From assembly GCA_030670085.1 (NCBI GenBank), contig DAOVCJ010000005.1, forward strand, positions 1-44,589: 44,589 nt of DNA, written 5' to 3'. This DNA is from Candidatus Aenigmatarchaeota archaeon. GTDB taxonomy: Archaea > Aenigmatarchaeota > Aenigmatarchaeia > QMZP01. The translations under genes were made by a program, and so were the position numbers. The notes under the pieces are model-generated. The model was not told where the DNA came from, did not search any database, and was given only the letters and a program-made list of their open reading frames with translations. How positions within the stretch are numbered: position 1 is the first letter of the stretch; each line of letters begins with the position of its first letter. Shown here piece by piece: positions 38,205 through 44,589 of this stretch.

Positions 38205-38606
38205 TTATAAATATTGCTTTAATTTGGGTAGCGCATCACACATATTAGGAACCAAAGAACCAGATTCTTTCAATTTCATCAATTCACTGAAGGAATACCA
38301 CTCCAGGCCACTGATTTTATCCCCTTCGATAACCCCTGGTTCGCCCCCTACCATGTCACAGAAATACATATGCACAGAGAATTCGCCTTCTGGAGAATGG
38401 GTATCATGCACGCCAAAAAGCTCTGTGGGCATGACCTTTACACCAATCTCTTCTTGAATTTCTCTGATAACTGCTCCTTCCCAGTCCTCATTATCGTTTT
38501 TCTTGCCCCCGGGCGGTTCAATCCGCAAATCATCATGCTTTGTGTTGTGAACCAGGAGCAGTCTTCTATCCCTAATAATCAGCCCAGCAACCATATCCCG
38601 TTTCAT
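38205..38606 (-). CDS. Nudix hydrolase
   Basis: A 133-residue Nudix hydrolase. The Nudix box is complete: GGKKNDNEDWEGAVIREIQ followed by EEIGV, giving the G-x5-E-x7-REUxEExGU signature. Members cleave nucleoside diphosphates linked to another moiety, such as oxidised nucleotides. YFCDMVGGEP and LEWYSFSEL are typical of the MutT-like/8-oxo-dGTP group, but substrate is uncertain. Codons are AT-richer than those of the neighbours. A TATA-like GTTTAAAAGC lies at about 38630-38639 in a promoter region shared with the divergent zinc-ribbon gene. Confidence 0.9.
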   Translation of the reverse strand: MKRDMVAGLIIRDRRLLLVHNTKHDDLRIEPPGGKKNDNEDWEGAVIREIQEEIGVKVMPTELFGVHDTHSPEGEFSVHMYFCDMVGGEPGVIEGDKISGLEWYSFSELMKLKESGSLVPNMCDALPKLKQYL

Positions 38607-38665
38607 ATAATAAGACTACAGAATTTCAAGCTTTTAAACCACTATCCCAACCTTTAATTGATACC

Positions 38666-38863
38666 ATGAGAGGAAGGGGAAGATACTGCCAGAAGTGCGG
38701 CATAGAGACCCGGGATCTCGGCCAGGACGAGCATGGAAGATACCTCTGCCCGGCCTGCAGGGGACTGCCACCAAAGAAGGAGGAAACCCGAAGGGAAAAG
38801 CTCAGGAAACTGTGGGAGATGGACGATAACGTGGTCAGGCACAGGGTAAGGCAGGGGAGATAA
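38666..38863 (+). CDS. Small zinc-ribbon protein
   Basis: A 65-residue protein with a zinc ribbon: CQKCGIETRDLGQDEHGRYLC then CPAC-type CRGLPP (C8, C11, C28, C31), followed by a basic helix ending MDDNVVRHRVRQGR. Function unknown; probably nucleic-acid or protein binding. Fragments resembling its last codons occur at two other places (about 42212-42249 and 42907-42939). Confidence 0.68.
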   Translation: MRGRGRYCQKCGIETRDLGQDEHGRYLCPACRGLPPKKEETRREKLRKLWEMDDNVVRHRVRQGR

Positions 38864-38893
38864 GAGACTATGCAATTCAAGTTTCCCAAGGTT

Positions 38894-39148
38894 TTAGCCA
38901 AGATTTGAAGCAATATCCTCTAATATAGAACTAATCCTACTGATGTCAGAACTTACATTTGTCATTGCCTCGGTTGCCTGATCAAGGGTCTGGATTCCTC
39001 CCAACCACGTCATTGCAATAAAGACCACTAAAACGATAATAACGACAACACATATCCAGATCAGCGTTGATTTTGAGATTTCCAGTTTAAGCTTTGCTTC
39101 CTTCTTTGCTGCGACTTCTTTTGCAACTTCCTTTTTTTCTTCTACCAT
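38894..39148 (-). CDS. Coiled-coil single-pass membrane protein
   Basis: An 84-residue protein. The N-terminal 25 residues are Lys/Glu/Ala-rich and helical (KKEVAKEVAAKKEAK), followed by one membrane helix (about 28-50, rich in Ile and Val) and a small exterior helix with Ser/Thr and Asn. GGAGGGA precedes the ATG. It starts 12 bases after the stop of the large cysteine-rich protein and is probably translated from the same transcript. No family recognised. Confidence 0.68.
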   Translation of the reverse strand: MVEEKKEVAKEVAAKKEAKLKLEISKSTLIWICVVVIIVLVVFIAMTWLGGIQTLDQATEAMTNVSSDISRISSILEDIASNLG

Positions 39149-39160
39149 AGTCCCTCCAAT

Positions 39161-42157
39161 TTATCCTACGGGTCGCGGCCCCACAGCATATATAATATCG
39201 ACCAATGAGCCCTCACAGTACGGCAATACCCTTTCCTCAGGCGGGTTAATGCCCAGGTGATAGTTTGGAACCTTGCATATCATCTCGTATGGTGGGTTCC
39301 ATTCCTCTGGAGTCATCCCTTCGGGGCAGCAGGGAACGCCCTCTACTACAACCTGTGTCAGGATGCAGCGGTCTCCCTCAAGTCCCTTAATCTTCGCCAC
39401 CATACCCGTGCCCGAGCCCCCTGGCCTGAATATTGCCGGCCTGCATTCCCTGAATGCCATGTTAAAGCATCCGCCGTCCATGCCGCAGTCTGTCACCCCT
39501 TGTACAACCCTTGCTTGTGCCTTTTCTATTATATTAAGTAACGAACCCTCACAGTAAGGCAATATCCTTTCCTCGGGTGGTTCAGTGCCCAAGTAATAGT
39601 CTGGAACCTTGCAGATCATTTCATAAGGGGGATTCCATTCCTCCGGGGTTATAGTCACCTCCCCCAACGGGTAGGGTGAACCCTCCTCTACAATAAGATG
39701 AATAACGCAGACGTTGTCCTCTAATCCATGAATCTTCACAATTGGTCCGCCATTAGGTGGCAGGTATGTTCCTGGCCTGCACGCTCTGAATGCCATTTCG
39801 AAACCCTTCTCTTCTTCTGTTGGACAGTCCGGACATCCTGGACACTCATTAGGATCGCATATACCATTATCCAGGCATCCGGAACACTGGGTTTGCTCAA
39901 ATCCCCTTTCCTGGCCAAATCTCATGCATTCTTCAGTGTTTCCAGGTCTTGAACAATACTCCTTGCATTCTTGTTCAGATGTGCAGCCCCCGGGACCTGA
40001 AATCTGCTCTGGTGGTCCTGACATTTGTTTCATTACCTCTACCAGGGAGCCCTCGCAGTACGGGAATATGCCCTGCTCAGGATCTCTAACACCCAGGGAA
40101 TAATCAGGAATCTTGCAGGTCATCTCGTATGGCGGATAGACACCCGGGATCATGCCTGGTGGAGGAGCTTGATCCTCTGGGAGGATAGCATACAAAACGC
40201 ATTTGTCGCCCTCCAGTCCCCTAATCTCCACGATAGGACCCCTCTCACCTTCTGGTCTGAATGTAATCTTTTTACAGGACCTGAATGCCATGTCAAAGCA
40301 TCGCCCATCCGTGCCGCAATCCTTTACATCACCCCTTGTTATGTCCATGACATCGTCACCAGTGCTCAGCATGAGGTAGAGAATATCCTTCAGTATGACA
40401 TCCTTTATGTACATCACATCGTACTTTATGTCCATCAGATCAGAGATTGTTATGGAGGCCACCCTCTCCTTGAGTTTTGTTTTTATCTCATCAACCTTTG
40501 ACTTTGCAGAGTAAAACATGTCAGCAACCCGCCTGAACCTCTCTGCTTCCGGCGAGCCGATACGTGCGTAGTAATTTGCAATATCATCCGTCTTTCTCCC
40601 AAGCTCGTTAAGCTCTATCTTCAGGCTTTCCAGGCTGAATGCTATTCCCAGCAACTCTGTTACATCAGGTACCCTTTTGATTGGTTCAACACGAATCTCA
40701 TGCTCTCCTGGCATGATACATTCGTGGAAGACTATGTATCCAAATTCGTCCCGCTTTTCTATGAACTCCCCTCCCATTTCCATGCATTTTTCCCTCGCTT
40801 CCTTAGGAATCTCCCTGAGTCTTCCGGGTTCACCGCACCTCAGGAACGGGCAACCCATTGGATCAAAATCCTCAATTACTTCAAGGCCCCTTTCAAAGCA
40901 TTCCCTCTTAAGCTCCTCCTCTTTCGGTCCATAAATGATTGGGGGGCACACTGGCCTTTCCGGTTGTACGCATTTGACAATCTTACAGCCGCCTTCGTAC
41001 ACAATAACGCCCTCCTGGCCCATATCAGCACACTTGGCAAGAATCCTGTCAATATCTTCTGGATGAGGACACGCTATTGGTGTGATTGGCAGTGTTGGAA
41101 TGTCTCCAAATATGCAGTCTATGAATAGGCAGTTGCCTGGTGGCGGACCGATCCCTCTGACTGGTTTGCCACCCCCTTCAATGCATTTCTTTTCCCATCC
41201 CTCTGGTATTGGAGGGCATTCTATCGCTACGGGTTGCTCACAGATAACATGAACAAATCCCTCCGGACTGACCTCTTCCCAGCATTCCGGAGGCAGGGGA
41301 CATGGCTCGCAGACGCATCCTGCATCTATCAGTTTGCAGGGTCTTGTCACGCCATCAGGACAGATATCATCAACAGGGCAGCAATCTATTGGACAATATT
41401 CCCCGTACTCACAAATACCATTACCACAGACTGATGGTGGGGGTATTGGTTTTGGAGGCTCAGGTCCAGGGGCGCACGGGCATTCACCAGAGCATGCTAT
41501 GTCAATGCCAGCACAATCTGCCTGACAGGAGTTGGGATACGTACTACCATCAACACCGCAGACAGGACGGTATAAAAGCGAGCAAATACAGGGTTCTGGA
41601 GCACAATCCTCTAAACATGTTTCATCTTCACCAAATTCGCAGATTCCATTGCCACAAACTGGCGGGGGGCATTGATTTTCCGGAGATATCATGCAAATCC
41701 ACTGGCCGTTTTCACACCCACACCAGGGAACCCCTGTCACACCATCAGGGCAGATATACGGTTTTACTTCACCCTCTGCACACTCTACTGGAGCCTCATG
41801 CCCCGTACAATCTGGTACGCATGCATAACAGCCTACTTCTTCGTCACAGGGGTTTAGACAGCTTACCTTTGTCCCGTCAGGGCAGACTGTCTCTGTTATA
41901 CCACAATCAACACCGGCGCAGGGGCCGCCAACAACCACATCGTGTCCCGTACAGTCCGGGGCACAGGATGAGCAGGAACCAGTAGCAGGATCGCATGTAT
42001 TAGGGCAGGAAGCGACAAAGCCATCATGGCATTCCTTTGTTGAATCAGGACACGCTATGCCAGCGCAAAGGTCAGTGGTCTCGTTCGTCTCTGCAATGGC
42101 CGGAAGAGCCAAAACCAAGAACAAAATGATAGTGAGAACGAATGCAATCGACTTCAT
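39161..42157 (-). CDS. Large secreted cysteine-rich protein with Kazal-like domain
   Basis: A 998-residue exported protein with signal peptide 1-22 (ALPAIA). Two CxxC-rich units (31-120) and a CPDGVTGVPWCGC unit precede CGNGICEFGEDETCLEDC (168-185). A Kazal-type domain at about 190-228 reads CICSLLYRPVCGVDGSTYP, then NSCQADCAG and CSGECPC, with the full six-cysteine set. A helical spacer lies near 500-600. Three tandem C-terminal modules of about 100 residues follow, each with CFxMAFRxC, a GLEGDxC strand, PPYEMxCK, PxYxLG and PYCEGSL. No membrane anchor is seen at the C-terminus. It is probably released or bound to the cell wall. Interaction with proteases is inferred from the Kazal fold. Confidence 0.85.
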   Translation of the reverse strand: MKSIAFVLTIILFLVLALPAIAETNETTDLCAGIACPDSTKECHDGFVASCPNTCDPATGSCSSCAPDCTGHDVVVGGPCAGVDCGITETVCPDGTKVSCLNPCDEEVGCYACVPDCTGHEAPVECAEGEVKPYICPDGVTGVPWCGCENGQWICMISPENQCPPPVCGNGICEFGEDETCLEDCAPEPCICSLLYRPVCGVDGSTYPNSCQADCAGIDIACSGECPCAPGPEPPKPIPPPSVCGNGICEYGEYCPIDCCPVDDICPDGVTRPCKLIDAGCVCEPCPLPPECWEEVSPEGFVHVICEQPVAIECPPIPEGWEKKCIEGGGKPVRGIGPPPGNCLFIDCIFGDIPTLPITPIACPHPEDIDRILAKCADMGQEGVIVYEGGCKIVKCVQPERPVCPPIIYGPKEEELKRECFERGLEVIEDFDPMGCPFLRCGEPGRLREIPKEAREKCMEMGGEFIEKRDEFGYIVFHECIMPGEHEIRVEPIKRVPDVTELLGIAFSLESLKIELNELGRKTDDIANYYARIGSPEAERFRRVADMFYSAKSKVDEIKTKLKERVASITISDLMDIKYDVMYIKDVILKDILYLMLSTGDDVMDITRGDVKDCGTDGRCFDMAFRSCKKITFRPEGERGPIVEIRGLEGDKCVLYAILPEDQAPPPGMIPGVYPPYEMTCKIPDYSLGVRDPEQGIFPYCEGSLVEVMKQMSGPPEQISGPGGCTSEQECKEYCSRPGNTEECMRFGQERGFEQTQCSGCLDNGICDPNECPGCPDCPTEEEKGFEMAFRACRPGTYLPPNGGPIVKIHGLEDNVCVIHLIVEEGSPYPLGEVTITPEEWNPPYEMICKVPDYYLGTEPPEERILPYCEGSLLNIIEKAQARVVQGVTDCGMDGGCFNMAFRECRPAIFRPGGSGTGMVAKIKGLEGDRCILTQVVVEGVPCCPEGMTPEEWNPPYEMICKVPNYHLGINPPEERVLPYCEGSLVDIIYAVGPRPVG

Positions 42158-42182
42158 ACAATATAATATTATTGTCTAAATT

Positions 42183-42213
42183 GTATATAAATAGATATAA
42201 CGGTGTTATATCT
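42183..42213 (-). promoter_or_regulatory. TATA box with adjacent perfect dyad
   Basis: TATTTATATACA on the minus strand (42182-42193) lies 26-36 bases before the large secreted gene. Just upstream, AGATATAAC-GGT-GTTATATCT (42193-42213) is a perfect inverted repeat with nine-base arms and a three-base spacer, suited to a dimeric regulator. Confidence 0.6.
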
Positions 42214-42256
42214 CGTGGTTAGGCACAGAGTAAAAAGCAGAAGATAGTTTATACAT

Positions 42257-42541
42257 TCACTGGCAAAGGTTCTCATCCGAGCAGATATCCAGCGCATTCA
42301 AGCATTCATCGCTTGGTTGTGCGATCACAGGACAGCTTATCTCAGTCCCGTCGGGCTTTACTATCTTGAACCCACTACCGGCGAGTCCTGACATCACCTT
42401 AAAGGAACCATCCGTGCAGGACGAGACAGCGATTACATCCGGATCATAGCACTGGGGGGGTTTAAATGGGTAAAGAACCACAGCTATCGCAGCGATCACA
42501 ATCACAACGATAATGACCCCGATGATATATGCTGTTTTCAT
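42257..42541 (-). CDS. Small membrane-anchored cysteine-containing protein
   Basis: A 94-residue protein with a single N-terminal hydrophobic helix (about 4-25, rich in Ile and Val) and an exterior domain with six cysteines (PQCYD, SSCTD, ISCPV, DECLN, DICSD, NLCQ). The domain should be disulfide-stabilised and extracellular. A TATA-like element lies at 42560-42573. It is upstream of the large secreted gene in the same orientation, but the 99-base gap contains that gene's own promoter. Confidence 0.68.
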   Translation of the reverse strand: MKTAYIIGVIIVVIVIAAIAVVLYPFKPPQCYDPDVIAVSSCTDGSFKVMSGLAGSGFKIVKPDGTEISCPVIAQPSDECLNALDICSDENLCQ

Positions 42542-42654
42542 ATGATATCCTTATTTCGATTATATAAAAAACAAGACCGTCTAAGGCTTAGAAAGGATTT
42601 TATCTAATCAGGTGCTTTATAAGCCGGCAAATGTAATAATAAAATGGTGGTGTT

Positions 42655-42897
42655 ATGCACTACTGTGAAGAAAAACTTGAAAGAATAAAGTCCATGCATA
42701 CCTCGAACTTTATTTTCTGGATCATGGCCAAGTTCCTTTTCGGCCTGGGCGTGGGTATACTCCTGCCCGTGTACTTCTTTGCTTACGGGTGGATTATTGT
42801 AGGGTGGATGCTTATAGTGTTCGCCATTATACTTGCTATACCGGCCCTGGTTGCTGTCTACAAGGAAAAAGGCAAAGTTCCCCCCAAATTGAAATAG
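42655..42897 (+). CDS. Small two-helix membrane protein (paralogue of 31386-31604)
   Basis: An 80-residue protein with two membrane helices. AKFLFGLG, YGWI and AIPA are shared with the 72-residue protein at 31386-31604. GGTGGTG precedes the ATG as ribosome site, and GCTTTATAAGCC at 42614-42625 lies about 30-40 bases upstream as TATA box. Charged N-terminus and lysine-rich C-terminus lie on the cytoplasmic side. Function unknown. Confidence 0.75.
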   Translation: MHYCEEKLERIKSMHTSNFIFWIMAKFLFGLGVGILLPVYFFAYGWIIVGWMLIVFAIILAIPALVAVYKEKGKVPPKLK

Positions 42898-42906
42898 AGC
42901 CTTGAG

Positions 42907-42939
42907 GATGGACTATAATGTGGTGAAGCACAGAACATT
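42907..42939 (+). pseudogene. Fragment resembling the tail of the 38666 zinc-ribbon gene
   Basis: ATGGACTATAATGTGGTGAAGC and onward encodes MDYNVVKHRTF, close to MDDNVVRHRV at the end of the protein at 38666. No zinc-ribbon part is present. A further piece at about 42212-42249 encodes LVVRHRVKSRR and a stop. Both look like degraded copies, though short. Confidence 0.4.
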
Positions 42940-43006
42940 CTTCTAGAAATCTTAAAAAGGATTTTCTCTACTGAAAATTACGAAAAAATATATATAAAAC
43001 CGTAAA

Positions 43007-43015
43007 CTTTAAATA
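43007..43015 (+). promoter_or_regulatory. TATA box for Doc toxin gene
   Basis: CTTTAAATA lies 22-30 bases before the ATG at 43037, predicting a near-leaderless transcript. A second TATA-like element (AATATATATAAAACC) lies about 20 bases further upstream. Confidence 0.45.
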
Positions 43016-43036
43016 CACTTATACTAAATTATATAT

Positions 43037-43393
43037 ATGAATTCGGAATATATCCTGGACAAGGAACAGATAAGGATGATAAACGAGAAATACGGAGGCA
43101 GCCTGAGGAGTGATGCTGAAATAGACACCGCCCTGACCTTGGGGAAGGGCAAAAGCGTTTACAGGAAGATAGCTTATCTGTGGAGGGCGATACTCGTTGG
43201 TCACCCCTTTACTGACGGGAACAAAAGAACAGCACTCATAGTTGCCCTCACTGTACTCGATAAATGCAAGATTGAATTAGATGAAAACAAGAAAGAGAAC
43301 ATGGTATCCGAGATAACCAAGATAGCGAAGGAGAACATAACTGATGTTAACAGAATAGAGAGGCTGGTTAGGTATGCTGTCACGGGAAATTAG
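43037..43393 (+). CDS. doc: Doc-type Fic toxin
   Basis: A 118-residue Fic/Doc-fold protein. The Fic motif is H56-P-F-T-D-G-N62-K-R64-T-A, the variant with lysine as in Doc, which phosphorylates elongation factor EF-Tu in bacteria rather than AMPylating. The start codon follows the TATA at leaderless spacing. The next gene, a ribbon-helix-helix protein, overlaps by 20 bases and is the probable antitoxin. The gene order is toxin first, opposite to phd-doc. In an archaeon the target would be aEF1A or another P-loop GTPase, which is inference. Confidence 0.88.
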   Translation: MNSEYILDKEQIRMINEKYGGSLRSDAEIDTALTLGKGKSVYRKIAYLWRAILVGHPFTDGNKRTALIVALTVLDKCKIELDENKKENMVSEITKIAKENITDVNRIERLVRYAVTGN

Positions 43394-43595
43394 GAGGATA
43401 ATGAAGGAAAACGAGAAGTATGCGAAGATTCTGGAGGAATACGACAGGACAGGAAAGTTTCCTCTGGAAAAAATCAGGCGAAGCTTTACCCTCAAGAGGA
43501 TGACCATGAATAAACTGAAGGAAGCCTCTAGGAAGACAGGAAACAGCATGTCCGATATCATCGATGAGCTTGTTGATGATAAGCTGAAGGCTTAA
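43374..43595 (+). CDS. Ribbon-helix-helix antitoxin-like protein
   Basis: A 73-residue protein. The N-terminal half is a charged helix (IRRIMKENEKYAKILEEYDRTG). The C-terminal half RRSFTLKRMTMNKLKEASRKTG and NSMSDIIDELVDDKL looks like a ribbon-helix-helix DNA-binding domain. Its overlap with the Doc toxin gene and its DNA-binding fold suggest it neutralises the toxin and represses the operon. Domain order with the DNA-binding part at the C-terminus is unusual but consistent with an N-terminal toxin-binding helix. Confidence 0.72.
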   Translation: MLSREIRRIMKENEKYAKILEEYDRTGKFPLEKIRRSFTLKRMTMNKLKEASRKTGNSMSDIIDELVDDKLKA

Positions 43596-43657
43596 AAAGG
43601 ATAAATGTAAATCTGCCAAAGGTAGGCATATTAATATCATGGCATCGAATATAATCT

Positions 43658-43942
43658 ATGAAAATAAAAGAAGTCAAGTCTAACAGCAATGCAACCCTTG
43701 ATGAGGTTGACGTTGTGAGCAAAGGCGATGTCAGGGAATTTGAGAGATTTGGCAAGCTCGGAAGGGTCTGCAATTGTGTCATAAAGGACGATTCAGGCGA
43801 AATGGAACTAACACTATGGAACGATGAAATAGACACGATTGAAGCTGGGGAGAAAATAAAGATAACCGATGGTTGGGCAAAGGAATGGAACGGAAAGCTG
43901 CAGATATCCATGGGCAAGAACGGAAAGGTTGAGAAACTGTAA
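43658..43942 (+). CDS. OB-fold nucleic-acid-binding protein
   Basis: A 94-residue single OB-fold of the archaeal RPA/SSB-like type. Recognisable core: VVSKGDVREFERFGKLGRVCNCVIKDDSGEMELTLWNDEI and ITDGWAKEWNGKLQISMGKNGKVE. Such proteins bind single-stranded DNA or RNA; this one lacks a C-terminal extension. A TATA-like CATATTAATA lies 20-30 bases before the ATG. It stands between the Doc-RHH pair and the CheD-like gene and has no obvious link to them. Confidence 0.85.
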   Translation: MKIKEVKSNSNATLDEVDVVSKGDVREFERFGKLGRVCNCVIKDDSGEMELTLWNDEIDTIEAGEKIKITDGWAKEWNGKLQISMGKNGKVEKL

Positions 43943-44001
43943 AGCAATCTTTAAAACACCTCATCTAAAGCTTAAAAAGGATTTTGATACAACGCTTTAT
44001 T

Positions 44002-44553
44002 ATGGAGAGATCTGAAAAGACGAAGCCTATTGATTATGCTCGTTCTGAGACCTTAGAAGACCTTTCAAAGATCGAGCTGTATTTGGAGGCTAACCCTCGA
44101 AATCCTGAAGTGAGCGAATTTCCCCTGGTTTCTTTTGGTTACCGTTCCTGCAATGCCATATCCCTTTCAAACGGGAGGAAGGTTGGTCTATGCCATATAG
44201 ATGGAAATGATATTTCATACAATTTAGATAAGATGGTTAAGGATTTTGGTGTTCCTCTAAATGAATTGAAGGCCATTCCTGTGGCTGGTTCTGGCATGAA
44301 AAAAATGAAAGAATCTTGTAAGGACTTTGGTATAGATGTAGTGAACTGGTATCAGGATGATTACCATGTGGATGATTCGGGAGAAATGATTTTTTATCCT
44401 AGAGACGTACTTGTTATCCCTTCTTTAAAAGAAGTGATAATCTACACTCAGAAAGGAAGAGTGTACAAACTTTTCGATTCTTATTTTGAATTAACCCCAG
44501 AATTTATGCTTTTTAATAAAACCATCAATCGGGCTCATACTGAAAAAATATAA
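44002..44553 (+). CDS. CheD-like protein
   Basis: A 183-residue protein. FGYRSCNAISL with C50, followed by GLCHIDG with H65 and S44 six residues before the cysteine, matches the catalytic arrangement of CheD-type glutamine deamidases (Thr/Ser, Cys, His). LKAIPVAGSGM follows where CheD has its GGA strand. CheD modifies chemoreceptors, but no chemotaxis gene is in the window, so the substrate is unknown. The start at 44002 is preferred over a TTG at 43984; a TATA-like CTTAAAAAGG lies at 43971-43980. Codons are AT-rich, hinting at transfer. The family assignment is moderate. Confidence 0.55.
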   Translation: MERSEKTKPIDYARSETLEDLSKIELYLEANPRNPEVSEFPLVSFGYRSCNAISLSNGRKVGLCHIDGNDISYNLDKMVKDFGVPLNELKAIPVAGSGMKKMKESCKDFGIDVVNWYQDDYHVDDSGEMIFYPRDVLVIPSLKEVIIYTQKGRVYKLFDSYFELTPEFMLFNKTINRAHTEKI

Positions 44554-44589
44554 AAAATTACATTTTTCTAATTGAAGGTTTAAAAAGGA

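Overview
The window is archaeal. It carries a tRNA-Thr gene split by a bulge-helix-bulge intron, TATA-box promoters 20-35 bases upstream of many start codons (several transcripts look leaderless), GGTGA-type ribosome sites on internal cistrons, and archaeal families such as DUF357. Small membrane proteins, cysteine-rich surface proteins with CGxGxCxxGE motifs and pilin-like N-termini resemble those of DPANN-type genomes (Aenigmarchaeota-like). That placement is an impression, not proven. Genes are packed very tightly: many convergent pairs share a stop tetranucleotide.

Layout. 1-804: the start of an Mrp-type Na+/H+ antiporter operon (mnhE, mnhF, partial mnhG) on the minus strand. 0.9-5.8 kb: MBL-fold hydrolase, glutaredoxin, AIM24-family protein, GpgS-like glycosyltransferase, zinc-binding protein, tRNA-Thr, P-loop kinase-like protein and small membrane proteins. 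5.8-9.9 kb: a pilin-like pair, an endonuclease III-family glycosylase, a large protein with seven HNH-associated repeats and a sigma-70-region-2-like C-terminus, a degenerate receiver protein and a DUF357 protein. 9.9-12.4 kb: PEP synthase and a small orphan. 12.5-16.4 kb: two anchored surface proteins. 16.4-18.4 kb: a minus-strand operon (YbjQ, methyltransferase, YhfC-type membrane protein, two-TM protein). 18.4-20.3 kb: carbamate kinase and ornithine carbamoyltransferase, able to make ATP from citrulline. 20.4-25 kb: a giant cysteine-repeat von Willebrand A protein whose 3' end is broken by a 62-base deletion.

25-35 kb: a membrane-tethered ArsR-like regulator, ferritin-like protein, zinc-ribbon proteins, a lipoprotein, a GGDEF protein, a DUF2330 protein, a Cas4/RecB-like nuclease, an unknown protein sharing its promoter-leader sequence with the GGDEF gene, and a PspC protein. 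35-39 kb: UPF0182 protein, ATP-cone protein, Nudix hydrolase, zinc ribbon. 39.1-42.2 kb: a 998-residue secreted protein with a Kazal-like domain. 42.2-44.6 kb: small membrane proteins, a Doc-type Fic toxin with a ribbon-helix-helix partner, an OB-fold protein and a CheD-like protein.

The most unusual content is regulatory: a sigma-like domain fused to homing-endonuclease-type repeats, beside a receiver lacking its phosphoacceptor; an apparently catalytic GGDEF domain; and an isolated CheD-like protein. These are bacterial-style signalling parts inside an archaeal promoter landscape. No rRNA, insertion sequence or bona fide CRISPR array is visible. There is no gene-free stretch over 300 bases.
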